Positions 1 to 7,962 of a stretch of 64,000 bases of DNA are shown here, piece by piece. The number at the start of each line of letters is the position of its first letter. Within the stretch, counting starts at the first letter, position 1. The notes under the pieces are model-generated. The model was not told where the DNA came from, ran no database searches, and was given only the letters and a program-made list of their open reading frames with translations. The translations under genes were made by a program, and so were the position numbers. The DNA lies in the NCBI GenBank assembly GCA_030524205.1, contig JAUNGZ010000002.1, positions 1-64,000 on the forward strand, given 5' to 3'. The DNA comes from Eubacteriales bacterium (GTDB lineage: Bacteria > Bacillota > Clostridia > Oscillospirales > Butyricicoccaceae).

Positions 1-558
1 CAAGAGGGGAGAAACCTACGGTTTCTCCCCTCTTGCGAATCACCCCTTTTCCCTTATTCTTAGTGGGGAGCCCGGGCCGATAAAATCGGCCCTCCCGCAC
101 GGCGGACCGCTCCGAAAAGGACGACGGGGGCCGAAGCGGAAAATGCCGCCGCGCAGAAGTCAGCGCCGCGCTCGGCAACGGAGGGTGTGTGCAGGACAAG
201 GCCGACGGAGTCGCTGCTCTATGCGCGCGTACCAGCGCGCGCGGGAGGGGGCGCAAAAGGGTGGTGCCGCGCTCACCCTCCGAAAGGAGCGCAAGGCGCG
301 TCGCGCCATGGGCGGCACAGTCAAGTTCCGCGTGCACCCGTTCCCCGAAACGCACCGCAGCCCGCCTTGTCGTAGATAGCTGAACGGCGGCTCTCCGCGC
401 CCCAATAAACGTCAAGGGGGGGAGCGGTTTCCTAAGTATCGCGGGGGGACGAAGTCCCCCCATTATACTTAGGCGCCCGCGGCGCGTAGCCGCGAACCCG
501 TCGTCCCCGCCTTTAGGCGGGAACCCCCGTCCCCGCGCCGTGCGCGGACACCCGTTTT
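1..558. other. Intergenic region rich in hairpins, no convincing gene
   Basis: No reading frame here has a credible ribosome site together with protein-like composition; the short frames at 143-405 are arginine-rich, as expected from GC-rich non-coding DNA. What can be seen is structure. There is a perfect 16-bp inverted repeat with a 3-base loop at 1-35, an 8-bp hairpin at 74-92, a nested hairpin at 431-473 (outer arms 431-439 and 465-473, inner arms 443-450 and 454-461) and a hairpin at 506-521. The last two lie downstream of the leftward gene ending at 559 and may end its transcript. The first may serve a gene outside the window. The region could be a repeat family or a decayed gene; nothing in it decides this. 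Confidence 0.55.
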
Positions 559-1623
559 TTATTTCTTAAAATCCATCGTGCCGACGCCCGTAAGCGGCAG
601 CTTGACCGGCCGCCGCTCCTTGTTCGACAGATAGACTGCCAGCACCAGCTCGATCGCCCGGCGGCCGGCATGGCCGTCGACCAGCGGCGCGCGGCCGGTC
701 TCAATCGCGTCCCGCATGTCGGCGTAGAGCGGCACGTGGCCGAAGCCGTACACGTTTTCGATGTCCTCGCTGCACGCGCGGCGCACCTCGGCCTCCTCCT
801 CGTCGCTCTCATTCTCGAACCGCCACAGCTCCAGCCGGTTGACGGCCTCGCCCGCAGCCTTGACCGTGCCGTTCTCGCCGAACAGGTACAGCGCGGCCTC
901 CAGATTTTCGGGATAGACGTTGGTCGTGCCCTCGATCACGCCGAGCGCGCCGTTTTTGAAGCGCACCATGGCAAGGCCGATATCCTCGGTTTCGATATTC
1001 GGGTGGGCGAGGTTGGCGGTCATGCCGGTCACCTCGTCGACCTCGTCGCCCAGCATCCAGCGCAGCAGGTCGATGGTGTGGATGCACTGGTTGAACAGGC
1101 AGCCGCCGTCGGCCTCCCATGTGCCGCGCCACGGGGCGGTGTCGTAGTAGGCGACGTCGCGGTGCCAGCGCACGTGCGCCGCGCCGTGGTACATGCGGCC
1201 GAACGAGCCGTCCTCCACCGCTTTGCGGATACGCTGCACGGCCTTGTTGAAGCGGTTCTGCTGGCAGACGCACAGCTTCAGTCCCTTCTCCTCAGCCAGC
1301 GCGATCATGCGGTCGGCGTCCGCAAGGCTCATCGCCATCGGCTTTTCGACGATGACATGGCAGCCCGCCGCAAGGCAGTCGAGCGTCATCGGGGCGTGCA
1401 TGCCGCTGCCCGTCGCCACGGTGACCAGCTCGGGCGGGGCGAGGCGCAGCATATCCTTGTAATCGGTATAGTGAACGGCGTCCGTCAGGCCGAATTTTTC
1501 GGTCACGCGCGCCATGCTTGCCTCGCTGATATCGCACAGCGCGGCGACATGCATGCCGTTTTGAAGCGCGGCGTCGATGTGGTTGTCCGCAATGCGGCCG
1601 CAGCCGATAATAGCAAATTCCAT
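559..1623 (-). CDS. Gfo/Idh/MocA-family NAD(P)-dependent oxidoreductase
   Basis: A predicted cytoplasmic sugar or cyclitol dehydrogenase of 354 residues, the usual family length. The N-terminus reads MEFAIIGCGRIADNH, a Rossmann GxGxxxxxH nucleotide site. Residues near 95 carry the EKPMA motif whose lysine is catalytic in the family, and the C-terminal half fits the GFO/IDH/MocA alpha/beta domain with HTIDLLRWMLG. The start is supported by GGGAGGA five bases upstream of ATG. It runs in the same direction as the small protein at 1715-1912 and the TIM-barrel gene at 2213-3118, but hairpins separate them, so a single operon is doubtful. An isomerase or epimerase plus a MocA-type dehydrogenase is a common pairing in inositol-like and rare-sugar catabolism. 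The substrate cannot be read from the sequence. Confidence 0.9.
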   Translation of the reverse strand: MEFAIIGCGRIADNHIDAALQNGMHVAALCDISEASMARVTEKFGLTDAVHYTDYKDMLRLAPPELVTVATGSGMHAPMTLDCLAAGCHVIVEKPMAMSLADADRMIALAEEKGLKLCVCQQNRFNKAVQRIRKAVEDGSFGRMYHGAAHVRWHRDVAYYDTAPWRGTWEADGGCLFNQCIHTIDLLRWMLGDEVDEVTGMTANLAHPNIETEDIGLAMVRFKNGALGVIEGTTNVYPENLEAALYLFGENGTVKAAGEAVNRLELWRFENESDEEEAEVRRACSEDIENVYGFGHVPLYADMRDAIETGRAPLVDGHAGRRAIELVLAVYLSNKERRPVKLPLTGVGTMDFKK

Positions 1624-1700
1624 GGTGTCCTCCCGGGGCGCGGCGGCGCCGCGTTTTTGTACAGTATACCTCTTTTTTGCGTGCGGCGCAAGGCGGCAAA

Positions 1701-1730
1701 CAGCCCCTCCGCCGTCAGGCGGAAGGGCTG
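1701..1730 (-). terminator. Rho-independent terminator overlapping the end of the 65-aa gene
   Basis: Arms at 1701-1713 and 1718-1730 pair over 13 bp on the minus strand with one G-U pair, and the stop codon of the small gene (1715-1717) lies in the loop. Only a short T-run (1698-1700) follows on the minus strand, so termination may be partial and allow read-through to the oxidoreductase at 559-1623. Confidence 0.6.
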
Positions 1731-1912
1731 TTCTGTGAAAGACCGTCGACCAGCGCGCGCATTTCGCCGCGCGACTGTACTTGATGCGCCTGTGCGATCA
1801 CCGCGTTCTGCTCCTGCTCGGACAGGGACGCGAAGCGCGCCATCGCGCCCGGGTGCTGGGCCAGCGCCATGCCGAGGCCGAGCGGCAGCTCGCCGCCGTT
1901 TTCGTTTGCCAT
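1715..1912 (-). CDS. Small conserved protein of unknown function, 65 aa
   Basis: The protein begins MANENGGELPLGLGMALAQ and continues with an amphipathic helical stretch (residues 22-62) rich in Ala, Gln and Glu. No signal peptide, membrane segment or metal motif is visible. The start has a good ribosome site, GAGGTGAGG, ahead of ATG. I recall short proteins of this type, with an N-terminal LPLGLGMALAQ-like stretch and a helical tail, as common but uncharacterised in Oscillospirales; that is memory, not a search. The downstream terminator overlaps its stop codon, which supports it being a real transcribed gene. Function unknown. Confidence 0.7.
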   Translation of the reverse strand: MANENGGELPLGLGMALAQHPGAMARFASLSEQEQNAVIAQAHQVQSRGEMRALVDGLSQNSPSA

Positions 1913-1974
1913 GTTTCCTCACCTCGCGGTTAGTATGCGCGCGGTCCCGGCGCGGTATGCGGCAAAAATGCAAA

Positions 1975-1996
1975 GAGGCGGCCCAAAGGCCGCCTC
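1975..1996 (-). terminator. Hairpin, likely terminator for leftward transcription
   Basis: Nine-bp GC-rich arms at 1975-1983 and 1988-1996 enclose a CAAA loop. On the minus strand it is followed by a T-rich stretch (TTTGCATTTTTG, from 1974 down). It lies between the TIM-barrel gene and the 65-aa gene. Confidence 0.5.
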
Positions 1997-2042
1997 TCGA
2001 ATCGCAGAAAAATCCCCCGCGCCGCAGCGCGCATATAATGGG

Positions 2043-2211
2043 GAATTGCAGCATGCTGCAATTCTCATAAAATCCGGGAGCATGTATCACGAATTTTATA
2101 CAAAGGCGAAGCGCCCGTGGAATTGTAATTCCACGGGCGCTTGGGCGCAACCGGCATTTCAGCCCACAGGCTGAATGCCGGCTCTCGATTGGAACGGTAC
2201 GTTCCAATCGA
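2043..2211. repeat. Cluster of four unrelated perfect or near-perfect palindromes
   Basis: Four palindromes stand in about 170 bases: a 22-bp perfect palindrome at 2043-2064; a hairpin with 16-bp arms at 2109-2124 and 2127-2142; a hairpin with arms 2151-2164 and 2169-2181 and one bulged base; and an 11-bp hairpin with arms 2185-2195 and 2201-2211. Their sequences are unrelated to one another. The last begins two bases after the stop codon of the gene at 2213-3118. None is followed by a clear T-run. They may protect the 3' end of the mRNA, bind proteins, or be remnants of mobile repeats. Confidence 0.75.
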
Positions 2212-2212
2212 C

Positions 2213-3118
2213 TTATAGCAGCTCGCGCTCGATGCGCTCGCGCGCTTCGGGGGCCTGCGTCGCCATCTTGTCGGGGAAGCCGAAGTAGGACACGCAGGCG
2301 ATGTTGTCGCCGCCGGCCTTTGGCGCGTCGGCCTTCAGCTGCTTGTTGGCGAAATCCATCTCGCGCAGCGTCTCGAAGATGGCGGGGAAGTTGACGTCGC
2401 CCTCGCCCATCGCAAGGTGCTGGTGGACGACCGCGTCCTTCTCGCCCAGCCAGGGCGGATTGACAATGTAGCGGCAGTCAAGGGTCTGGTTGTAGGTGTC
2501 CGCGAACAGGACGTGGGTCAGCTCGTCGCCCGCGTACTGGAGCATGGACTTGACGTCGCCCTTGCCCTGATCGTAGAAGAAGCCGTGGGGCGAGGAGTAA
2601 ACGTAGCCGAGGTTTTTGGAGCGGAAGGACTTGACCATATCGCAGGTTTCGTTGTTCAGCTCGCAGAAGTCATACGGATGGGACTGGATCTCGACGCGGA
2701 TGCCCTCCTTTTCGAACAGGGGGAGCAGCTCCTCCATCGAGCGGAACCACATGCCGTTGCAGATTTCCTGCTGCTTGGGGTCGCCGGACAGCTCGGTGTT
2801 GATGACCGAAACGCCCATGTTGACAGCGATCTCGACGATCTTTTTCCAGTTGGCGACGGCCATCTGGCGCTGCTCCTCGGTCGGGCCCGACCAGCGGTAC
2901 ACGACGATAAAGGACGAAATTTCAACGCCCGTTTCGGCGAGCGCCTTGCGGTATTCCTGTTCGCACTCCTTGGAGAACAGCGGATGCTTGTAGAAGGGGT
3001 TGATGCGCGGGTGCGGGGACTGTTCGATGTACTTGTAGCCCCAATCGGCCACCTGATGCACCATGTCGTTGATCGACATCTGCTTGGCGAGTACGTCTAC
3101 GTCAAATGCGATTTTCAT
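2213..3118 (-). CDS. Sugar phosphate isomerase/epimerase-type TIM-barrel protein
   Basis: A 301-residue protein from the xylose isomerase-like TIM barrel superfamily (AP endonuclease 2 type), which isomerises or epimerises sugars, keto-sugars and inosose derivatives with a divalent metal. Candidate metal ligands include the Glu in INTELSGD, the Glu and His in RVEIQSHPYD, the His in SSPHGFF and the Asp in LFADTYNQ. I place the start at 3118 because MKIAFDVD follows AGAGGAG by about eight bases; an upstream in-frame ATG at 3142 adds eight unlikely residues. It is divergent from the AraC-type regulator at 3299, which is its likely controller. An inverted repeat at 3162-3186 lies in the shared promoter region. 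The substrate is unknown. Confidence 0.85.
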   Translation of the reverse strand: MKIAFDVDVLAKQMSINDMVHQVADWGYKYIEQSPHPRINPFYKHPLFSKECEQEYRKALAETGVEISSFIVVYRWSGPTEEQRQMAVANWKKIVEIAVNMGVSVINTELSGDPKQQEICNGMWFRSMEELLPLFEKEGIRVEIQSHPYDFCELNNETCDMVKSFRSKNLGYVYSSPHGFFYDQGKGDVKSMLQYAGDELTHVLFADTYNQTLDCRYIVNPPWLGEKDAVVHQHLAMGEGDVNFPAIFETLREMDFANKQLKADAPKAGGDNIACVSYFGFPDKMATQAPEARERIERELL

Positions 3119-3161
3119 ATGGAACGTCTCCTCTCGTTTCACGGTCTTGCGGCACGCCGGC

Positions 3162-3186
3162 CTTTGTTACGCCTATTGTAACAAAG
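3162..3186. promoter_or_regulatory. Candidate operator in a divergent promoter region
   Basis: A perfect 9-bp inverted repeat (CTTTGTTAC at 3162-3170 and GTAACAAAG at 3178-3186) with a 7-base spacer lies between the divergent TIM-barrel and AraC genes. The symmetry suits a dimeric regulator. AraC proteins usually prefer direct repeats, so another regulator or a promoter element is possible. Confidence 0.4.
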
Positions 3187-3298
3187 CGCGTCCGTTCGGC
3201 ACAATTTGAAAACCGCTCATGTTGCTGATATTTTCGATTTTTCTTCTGGCTTTCGGCCCGCCGCCGTGGTATGCTGGAACCAAGAGGGAGGGAACGGC

Positions 3299-4171
3299 AT
3301 GCTGATCAACGAAGCCGGGATTTCGCCGCGGTCGGTGCGGTACTTTTTTACGCCGTCGTCCTTTGCCGAGCGCATTTTTTTCTATCCAACGCGCATCGGG
3401 CACTACTTTTGCGGACGGGACTACCATTTTCACAGCGGCAGCGAGGTGGCGATGCAGCCCGGCCACCATTTCCACTACATGATCTTCCTGATAAAACAGG
3501 GGATGATGGAGCTGGAACTCGACGGGGCGCATTCGGTGGCGGCGCGCGACGCGGCCGTGCTGTTTGACTGCAAACGCGCGCATGAATACCGCGCGCTGAC
3601 CGACGATCTGGAGTTTTACTGGCTGGTGTTCGACGGGCCGATGAGCGAGACGTTCTATACGCAGATACTGGAGATGCGGGACGGCGCGCACACCTTCCCG
3701 GCCGCCGATCCCGCGCAGCTCCAGCTGCTGTTCGTCCGTCTGCTCACCTATGCCGAGCTGTCCGCCCGGCGGCCCGAGCATTCGCTGTCCGAGCTGATTT
3801 ATTCGATGCTGTGCGGGCTGCTCGCCGGGCCGCACGGCGCGGACGGGCGAGCCGGCACGCTGGTCGACCGGGCGCTGGGCTTTATGGACCAGCACTTTGC
3901 CGACGACCTGCCGGTTGACGATATTGCGGCGCACGTGGGGCTGAGCACGTCGCATTTCACCAAATATTTCCGGCGGCAGACAGGATATTCGCCGCACGAA
4001 TACGTGGTGCTGCGCCGCATCGACCACGCGAAGGAGCTGCTGCTTTCGACCGACCAGACGGTCAAGCAGATCGCCTACGCGACCGGCTACAACAGCGAGG
4101 AAAATTTCATCCGGTCGTTCAAGAAAAAGGTCGGCGTGCCGCCCTCGTCGTTCCGGCGGTATCCGGTGTGA
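3299..4171 (+). CDS. AraC-family transcriptional regulator
   Basis: A 290-residue regulator with an N-terminal cupin-type effector domain (about residues 15-150; YHFHSGSE and the ARDAAVLFD stretch) and a C-terminal double helix-turn-helix AraC domain (about 185-290). The latter includes AAHVGLSTSHFTKYFRRQTG and the second helix pair AYATGYNSEENFIRSFKKKVG, ending in the typical PPSSFRRYPV. The start at 3299 is chosen because AGGGAGG precedes MLINEAG; the longer frame from 3206 lacks a ribosome site. It probably senses a small sugar-like ligand and activates the divergent gene at 2213-3118. It ends at a bidirectional terminator shared with the convergent ABC operon. Confidence 0.9.
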   Translation: MLINEAGISPRSVRYFFTPSSFAERIFFYPTRIGHYFCGRDYHFHSGSEVAMQPGHHFHYMIFLIKQGMMELELDGAHSVAARDAAVLFDCKRAHEYRALTDDLEFYWLVFDGPMSETFYTQILEMRDGAHTFPAADPAQLQLLFVRLLTYAELSARRPEHSLSELIYSMLCGLLAGPHGADGRAGTLVDRALGFMDQHFADDLPVDDIAAHVGLSTSHFTKYFRRQTGYSPHEYVVLRRIDHAKELLLSTDQTVKQIAYATGYNSEENFIRSFKKKVGVPPSSFRRYPV

Positions 4172-4204
4172 AAAATCAGGAGAAGAAAGCGCTTTGCCGC
4201 AGGA

Positions 4205-4237
4205 AAAAGCCGCGCCAGACCAGCTGACGCGGCTTTT
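4205..4237. terminator. Bidirectional terminator
   Basis: Ten-bp arms AAAAGCCGCG (4205-4214) and CGCGGCTTTT (4228-4237) give a GC-rich stem with A-run and T-run flanks. It lies between the convergent AraC gene and the leftward ABC transporter operon. Confidence 0.8.
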
Positions 4238-4277
4238 ATCATGTCTGCGTTTCGGGAAGAACCGCCGGGCGGGGAAA

Positions 4278-5258
4278 TCAGCCGATTTTGATGCCGCGCG
4301 CGTCGGATTTGGTCGTCAGGATGGCGGTAATCAGGATCAGGCCGTTAAAAACCGATTCCATCCAGTAAGGCCCGCCGATCAGGCTCAGTCCGTTGAAGCC
4401 GACCGCGAGCATCAGCGAGGAGAGCAGCAGCCCGGGGACGTTGAACTGTCCCGGCTTATGGGTGGTGATGCTCAAAAACGTGATCGCGTAGGCGGGCAGC
4501 AGGTAGGAGGGCCCGGTGTTCGGTCTGGCCGCGCCGGACTGCCCGAGCAGGATCAAGCCGCCCAGCGCGATCAGCAGCCCGGTCATGACGAAGGAGATGA
4601 TTTTCACCTTTTTGGTCCGCACGCCGTTCAAATAGGAGGCGCGCTCGGCAAGGCCGGTGGCGTACAGCTGCTTGCCGAATGGCGTATGCTCCAGCACGTA
4701 ATACAGCAGGCCCGCGCAAAGCAGAATGATCCATACGGAAAGATTGAAGTTGAGCACCTTGGTCTTGGCGATGGTTTTGAGGATCGCGGGAATATTGCCG
4801 GTGATCGTCTGCCCGCCGCCCGAAATCCCCATGATGACGCCGTAGTATACAAGGCCCATGCCGAGGGTGACGACGGTGGAGTTCAGCCGAAGCAGCACGG
4901 AGAGACAGCCGTTTGCAAGGCCGGCGCAGGCGCCGGTCAGCAGCACCGAAAGAATCACAACAGCCGGGGGCGCGCCGGTCTGCGCGACGACCGCGCCGAC
5001 CATGGCGCACATCCCCAGCATATAGCCGACGGAAAAATCAAATTCGCCCGCAATCATCGGGCAGATCGCGCCCAGCGCGACGCAGACCACCGCGACCTGC
5101 CCGACGACGAGCGCCGACCAGTTGCGCAGGTTCAAAAAGGACTTTGGCGCAATCAACGAAAAAATTACAAAGAAAACCGCGATAATGGTAAGAAGGCCGT
5201 AGCGGGAAAAATAGCTGTGGGTTTTATACGCCGCTTGACCTGCGTTCTTTTTGCTCAT
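4278..5258 (-). CDS. Sugar ABC transporter permease (RbsC type)
   Basis: A 326-residue integral membrane protein with about ten hydrophobic segments, from the BPD_transp_2 family (RbsC, XylH, AraH). Recognisable family stretches are GEFDFSVGYMLGMCA, LNSTVVTLGMG and LYATGLAERASYLNGVRTKKVKI, the last being the loop that contacts the ATPase. The start at 5258 overlaps the stop of the ATPase gene by four bases (ATGA), a sign of translational coupling; the frame continues further upstream but only as antisense of the ATPase. It is the last gene of the operon lipoprotein, permease, ATPase, permease, and probably forms a heterodimeric channel with the permease at 6825-7844. Confidence 0.9.
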   Translation of the reverse strand: MSKKNAGQAAYKTHSYFSRYGLLTIIAVFFVIFSLIAPKSFLNLRNWSALVVGQVAVVCVALGAICPMIAGEFDFSVGYMLGMCAMVGAVVAQTGAPPAVVILSVLLTGACAGLANGCLSVLLRLNSTVVTLGMGLVYYGVIMGISGGGQTITGNIPAILKTIAKTKVLNFNLSVWIILLCAGLLYYVLEHTPFGKQLYATGLAERASYLNGVRTKKVKIISFVMTGLLIALGGLILLGQSGAARPNTGPSYLLPAYAITFLSITTHKPGQFNVPGLLLSSLMLAVGFNGLSLIGGPYWMESVFNGLILITAILTTKSDARGIKIG

Positions 5259-6811
5259 GCGTAACACCACCTTGCTATGGACTCGCGGGTCAGCGTGCCG
5301 TCCTTTTGGGACAGCTCCTGCACGATTTGGCCGGCCCGCAGCACCAGCACGCGCGTGCAGATATAGGCAAGCTGCTCGGGCTCGGTGGAGAATACGATGA
5401 TGGAAACGCCCTGTCCGGAGGCCTCCCGAATGGAGGAGAAGATCTTTTGTCGGGCCGCGGGGTCGACGCCGTAGGTGGGGTCGTCCATAACGAACAGGGT
5501 CGGGCACAGCTGGAGCCATTTGCCGATGATCGCCTTCTGCTGGTTGCCGCCGGAGAACTTGCCGAACGGCATCGCGGCGATTTGCGGCCGCACATCGAAC
5601 GCCGAGACCGCTTTTTCCATGGTCTCCTTGACCCGCCTGCGCTTGTGCCAAAACCGCCTTTCATTGGGCAGCAGCATGTTGTCCCGGAGTGAAGCGGACA
5701 TAACGCCGCCCTGCCGGAAACGGTCGGTCGGCTGCAGCATAATGCCGGACTGGATGGCTTTGCGCGGCGTCATGCGCTTGGGAAGCGGCTTGCCCGCGAG
5801 CAGGATATCGCCGGACTCGCGCGGGATATCGCCGCCGAGCACCATGGGCAGCTCGTTTACGCCGCTGTCCGGAATGCCGACGAAGCCGACGACCTCGCCC
5901 CGTTCCATTTGGAACGAAAGCCCGTTCAGGTTTGCGGCGGTCAGCCGGTCGACCCGTAGGACGGGGCCGTCATACGCGGGCGGGGCGGTCCGCCCGCAAA
6001 GCGCCCACAGCTCCTGCAGCGTGCTTTCACCGGAGGGCTGTCCGGCGTCGCCGGGCGCGGGCTGATCCTGCCGCAGCATTTTGGAGATGATTTCCTGCTC
6101 GCTGATCGAGCCGATCGGGCCGCTGAAAACCTGCCTGCCGTCGTTGAGGATGGTGACGTCGTCGCAGATGGTTTTGACCTCCTTCAGCCGGTGCGTGACC
6201 ATGATGACGGGAATGCCCAGCTTAGCGATGCCCTTTACATGCCGCAGAAACCGTTCGGCCTCCGCTTCGGGGATGGAGGCGTCGGCCTCGTCGAGGATAA
6301 GCGCTTTGGTTCTTTTCAGATCGTCGTCCTTGCCCAGCGCGATCGCCATGGCGACCATGCCGCGCTCGGAGGCGGATAAGCTGTGCACCATTCGTCTTGC
6401 GTCGATATCCAGACCGTAAAACCGGAGAAGGGACTCCGTTTGGCTGTAAAGCGCCCGCCAGTCGATCGCGCCGTGCGGACGCTTGGGATAGCCCTTGAAT
6501 AAGGCGACGTTTTCCGCGACGGAGAGCACGTTGATCAGCGGCGCTTCCTGATGGACGACGCTGACGCCGGCCTCTTTGGAAACGGTGGGGTTGTCAAACC
6601 GCTCGATGGTTTTTTCGTCAATGGTGATCTGCGCGCCGGCGCTCGGGTCGGGCTGGTAAACGCCGGTCAGCACCTTGACCAGCGTGGACTTGCCGCTGCC
6701 GTTCGCGCCCAGCACCGCATGGACACGGCCGGGCAGGAAATCCAGAGATACCCTGTCGAGCGCGACCACGCCTGGAAACGTAACGGTGATATTCTTAACG
6801 GAAATTGCCAA
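5255..6811 (-). CDS. Sugar ABC transporter ATP-binding protein (RbsA/MglA type, two NBDs)
   Basis: A 518-residue tandem ATPase that powers sugar import. NBD1 (about residues 1-245) has Walker A GANGSGKST, Walker B ALILDEAD and a weak signature LSASERG. NBD2 (about 270-518) has a degenerate Walker A (GIPDSGVNE), as is usual for this family, a good signature FSGGNQQK, and Walker B LFVMDDPTYG, where the catalytic Glu is replaced by Asp. I place the start at a TTG (6811) because AAGGAGGG lies eight bases upstream and it gives the normal length; the frame upstream of it overlaps the end of the previous gene (stop at 6825). It sits 13 bases after the upstream permease gene. Confidence 0.88.
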   Translation of the reverse strand: MAISVKNITVTFPGVVALDRVSLDFLPGRVHAVLGANGSGKSTLVKVLTGVYQPDPSAGAQITIDEKTIERFDNPTVSKEAGVSVVHQEAPLINVLSVAENVALFKGYPKRPHGAIDWRALYSQTESLLRFYGLDIDARRMVHSLSASERGMVAMAIALGKDDDLKRTKALILDEADASIPEAEAERFLRHVKGIAKLGIPVIMVTHRLKEVKTICDDVTILNDGRQVFSGPIGSISEQEIISKMLRQDQPAPGDAGQPSGESTLQELWALCGRTAPPAYDGPVLRVDRLTAANLNGLSFQMERGEVVGFVGIPDSGVNELPMVLGGDIPRESGDILLAGKPLPKRMTPRKAIQSGIMLQPTDRFRQGGVMSASLRDNMLLPNERRFWHKRRRVKETMEKAVSAFDVRPQIAAMPFGKFSGGNQQKAIIGKWLQLCPTLFVMDDPTYGVDPAARQKIFSSIREASGQGVSIIVFSTEPEQLAYICTRVLVLRAGQIVQELSQKDGTLTRESIARWCYA

Positions 6812-6824
6812 AGCTGCTCCCTCC

Positions 6825-7844
6825 TTACTGGCTTGCTTCGGATGCCGGGCTTTTCGCCGCGCGGCGCTTGTCCCCGTGAGCGGTGCGGTAAATTTCACGC
6901 TGCGCAATGAAAATGGCAAGCACCAGCACGCCGCCGTTGTAAATAAACTCGGCCCAAGAGGGGGCGCCGATCAAATTGATGCCGTTTGAGCCAACGCCCA
7001 GCAGAATAATGGCAAGCGCCAGCCCTCTGACGTTATAAACGCCGGTTTGGAACGCGGTGGCGCCGAGGAACACGATCGCGTAGGTCGGCATGAGCAGATT
7101 GGGGCCGGAGGACGGGTTGGCGGCGCCCGCCTGCCCGAGCTGGAAAACAGCCGCCAGACCGGTGAACGCGCCCGCCAGCACAAAGGCCAGAATGCGGATT
7201 CTGCCGGTGCTGAGACCCGCGAGAAAAGCGACCTTTTCCGAGCCGCCCACCGCATACAGGCCTCGTCCCAAGGTGGTATGATTGAGGAAAAAGTGCATCA
7301 GCAGGCACAGAGCGATCAGCACCCAGACGCAGTAGCCGACTTTAAAGAGCTTGCCCTGTCCGAGGGTGAGCAGCATCTTAGGGATGCCGCTGGAGTGCAC
7401 CTCGCCGTTGGAAATCGCGAGGTTCAGGCCGAACAGCAGGATGCCGACGCCCAGCGTGGCGATGAAGGAGCTGATGTTCATTTTGACGGTGAACAGCCCG
7501 CTCATCAGGCCGAAAAACGCGCCCGCGCCGACCATTGCCAGCATGACGGCGGGACCGGGAAGGCCCCGTTCGGAAAGGACGGCGCCCAGCATCATGCAGA
7601 AGGAGATCATATAGCCGAGAGACACGTCAAATTCCCCGAGTATCAGCACCGAAATCGCGCCGAGCGCCATTGTGCCGGTGGTAACCTGTGTGATCAGCAG
7701 GTTCGACCAGTTATTGACGGTTAAAAACTGCGGGGAGGCCATGCTGAAAATCACGCAGAGCGCGGCCAAAAGAAAGACCATGTAATAGTTTTTCCATTGG
7801 ATCGGGGCGCGCCGCCGCGCGGTCTCCGAAATATGTTTATTCAT
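6825..7844 (-). CDS. Sugar ABC transporter permease (RbsC type)
   Basis: A 339-residue membrane protein paralogous to the permease at 4278-5258. It shares LTVNNWSNLLITQV, GEFDVSLGYMISFCMMLGA, SFIATLGVGILLFG and LYAVGGSEKVAFLAGLSTGRIRI. The start at 7844 (MNKHISET) follows AAAGGTG at seven bases; a TTG 18 bases upstream is less likely. It is separated from the binding-protein gene by a hairpin with a T-run at 7868-7902. Two distinct permeases around one tandem ATPase imply a heterodimeric importer. Confidence 0.9.
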   Translation of the reverse strand: MNKHISETARRRAPIQWKNYYMVFLLAALCVIFSMASPQFLTVNNWSNLLITQVTTGTMALGAISVLILGEFDVSLGYMISFCMMLGAVLSERGLPGPAVMLAMVGAGAFFGLMSGLFTVKMNISSFIATLGVGILLFGLNLAISNGEVHSSGIPKMLLTLGQGKLFKVGYCVWVLIALCLLMHFFLNHTTLGRGLYAVGGSEKVAFLAGLSTGRIRILAFVLAGAFTGLAAVFQLGQAGAANPSSGPNLLMPTYAIVFLGATAFQTGVYNVRGLALAIILLGVGSNGINLIGAPSWAEFIYNGGVLVLAIFIAQREIYRTAHGDKRRAAKSPASEASQ

Positions 7845-7867
7845 AACAGGACACCTTTCCAATTAAA

Positions 7868-7902
7868 AATTAGGGATTGAAAGAAACTTCCAATCCCTAA
7901 TT
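7868..7902 (-). terminator. Intercistronic terminator between binding protein and permease
   Basis: Twelve-bp perfect arms at 7868-7879 and 7891-7902 enclose an 11-base loop. The stem is AT-rich at its base, and on the minus strand it is followed by a TTTTAATT stretch. It would end part of the transcripts after the lipoprotein gene, giving more binding protein than permease, a common design in sugar importers. Confidence 0.65.
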
Positions 7903-7962
7903 GCCGTACCGTACGGACAGAATGCGTTTGAGGAAATAAAAAGGGAAGGGGCCGGCGCGGGT

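Noticed and set aside
1..558. Possible structured RNA gene at the window start
   Set aside because: Several hairpins are present, but nothing matches a tRNA, rRNA, 6S, tmRNA, SRP or RNase P core that I could recognise.
670..2070. A 466-codon plus-strand frame opposite the Gfo/Idh/MocA gene
   Set aside because: It crosses a terminator and two minus-strand genes with good starts, and shows no domain.
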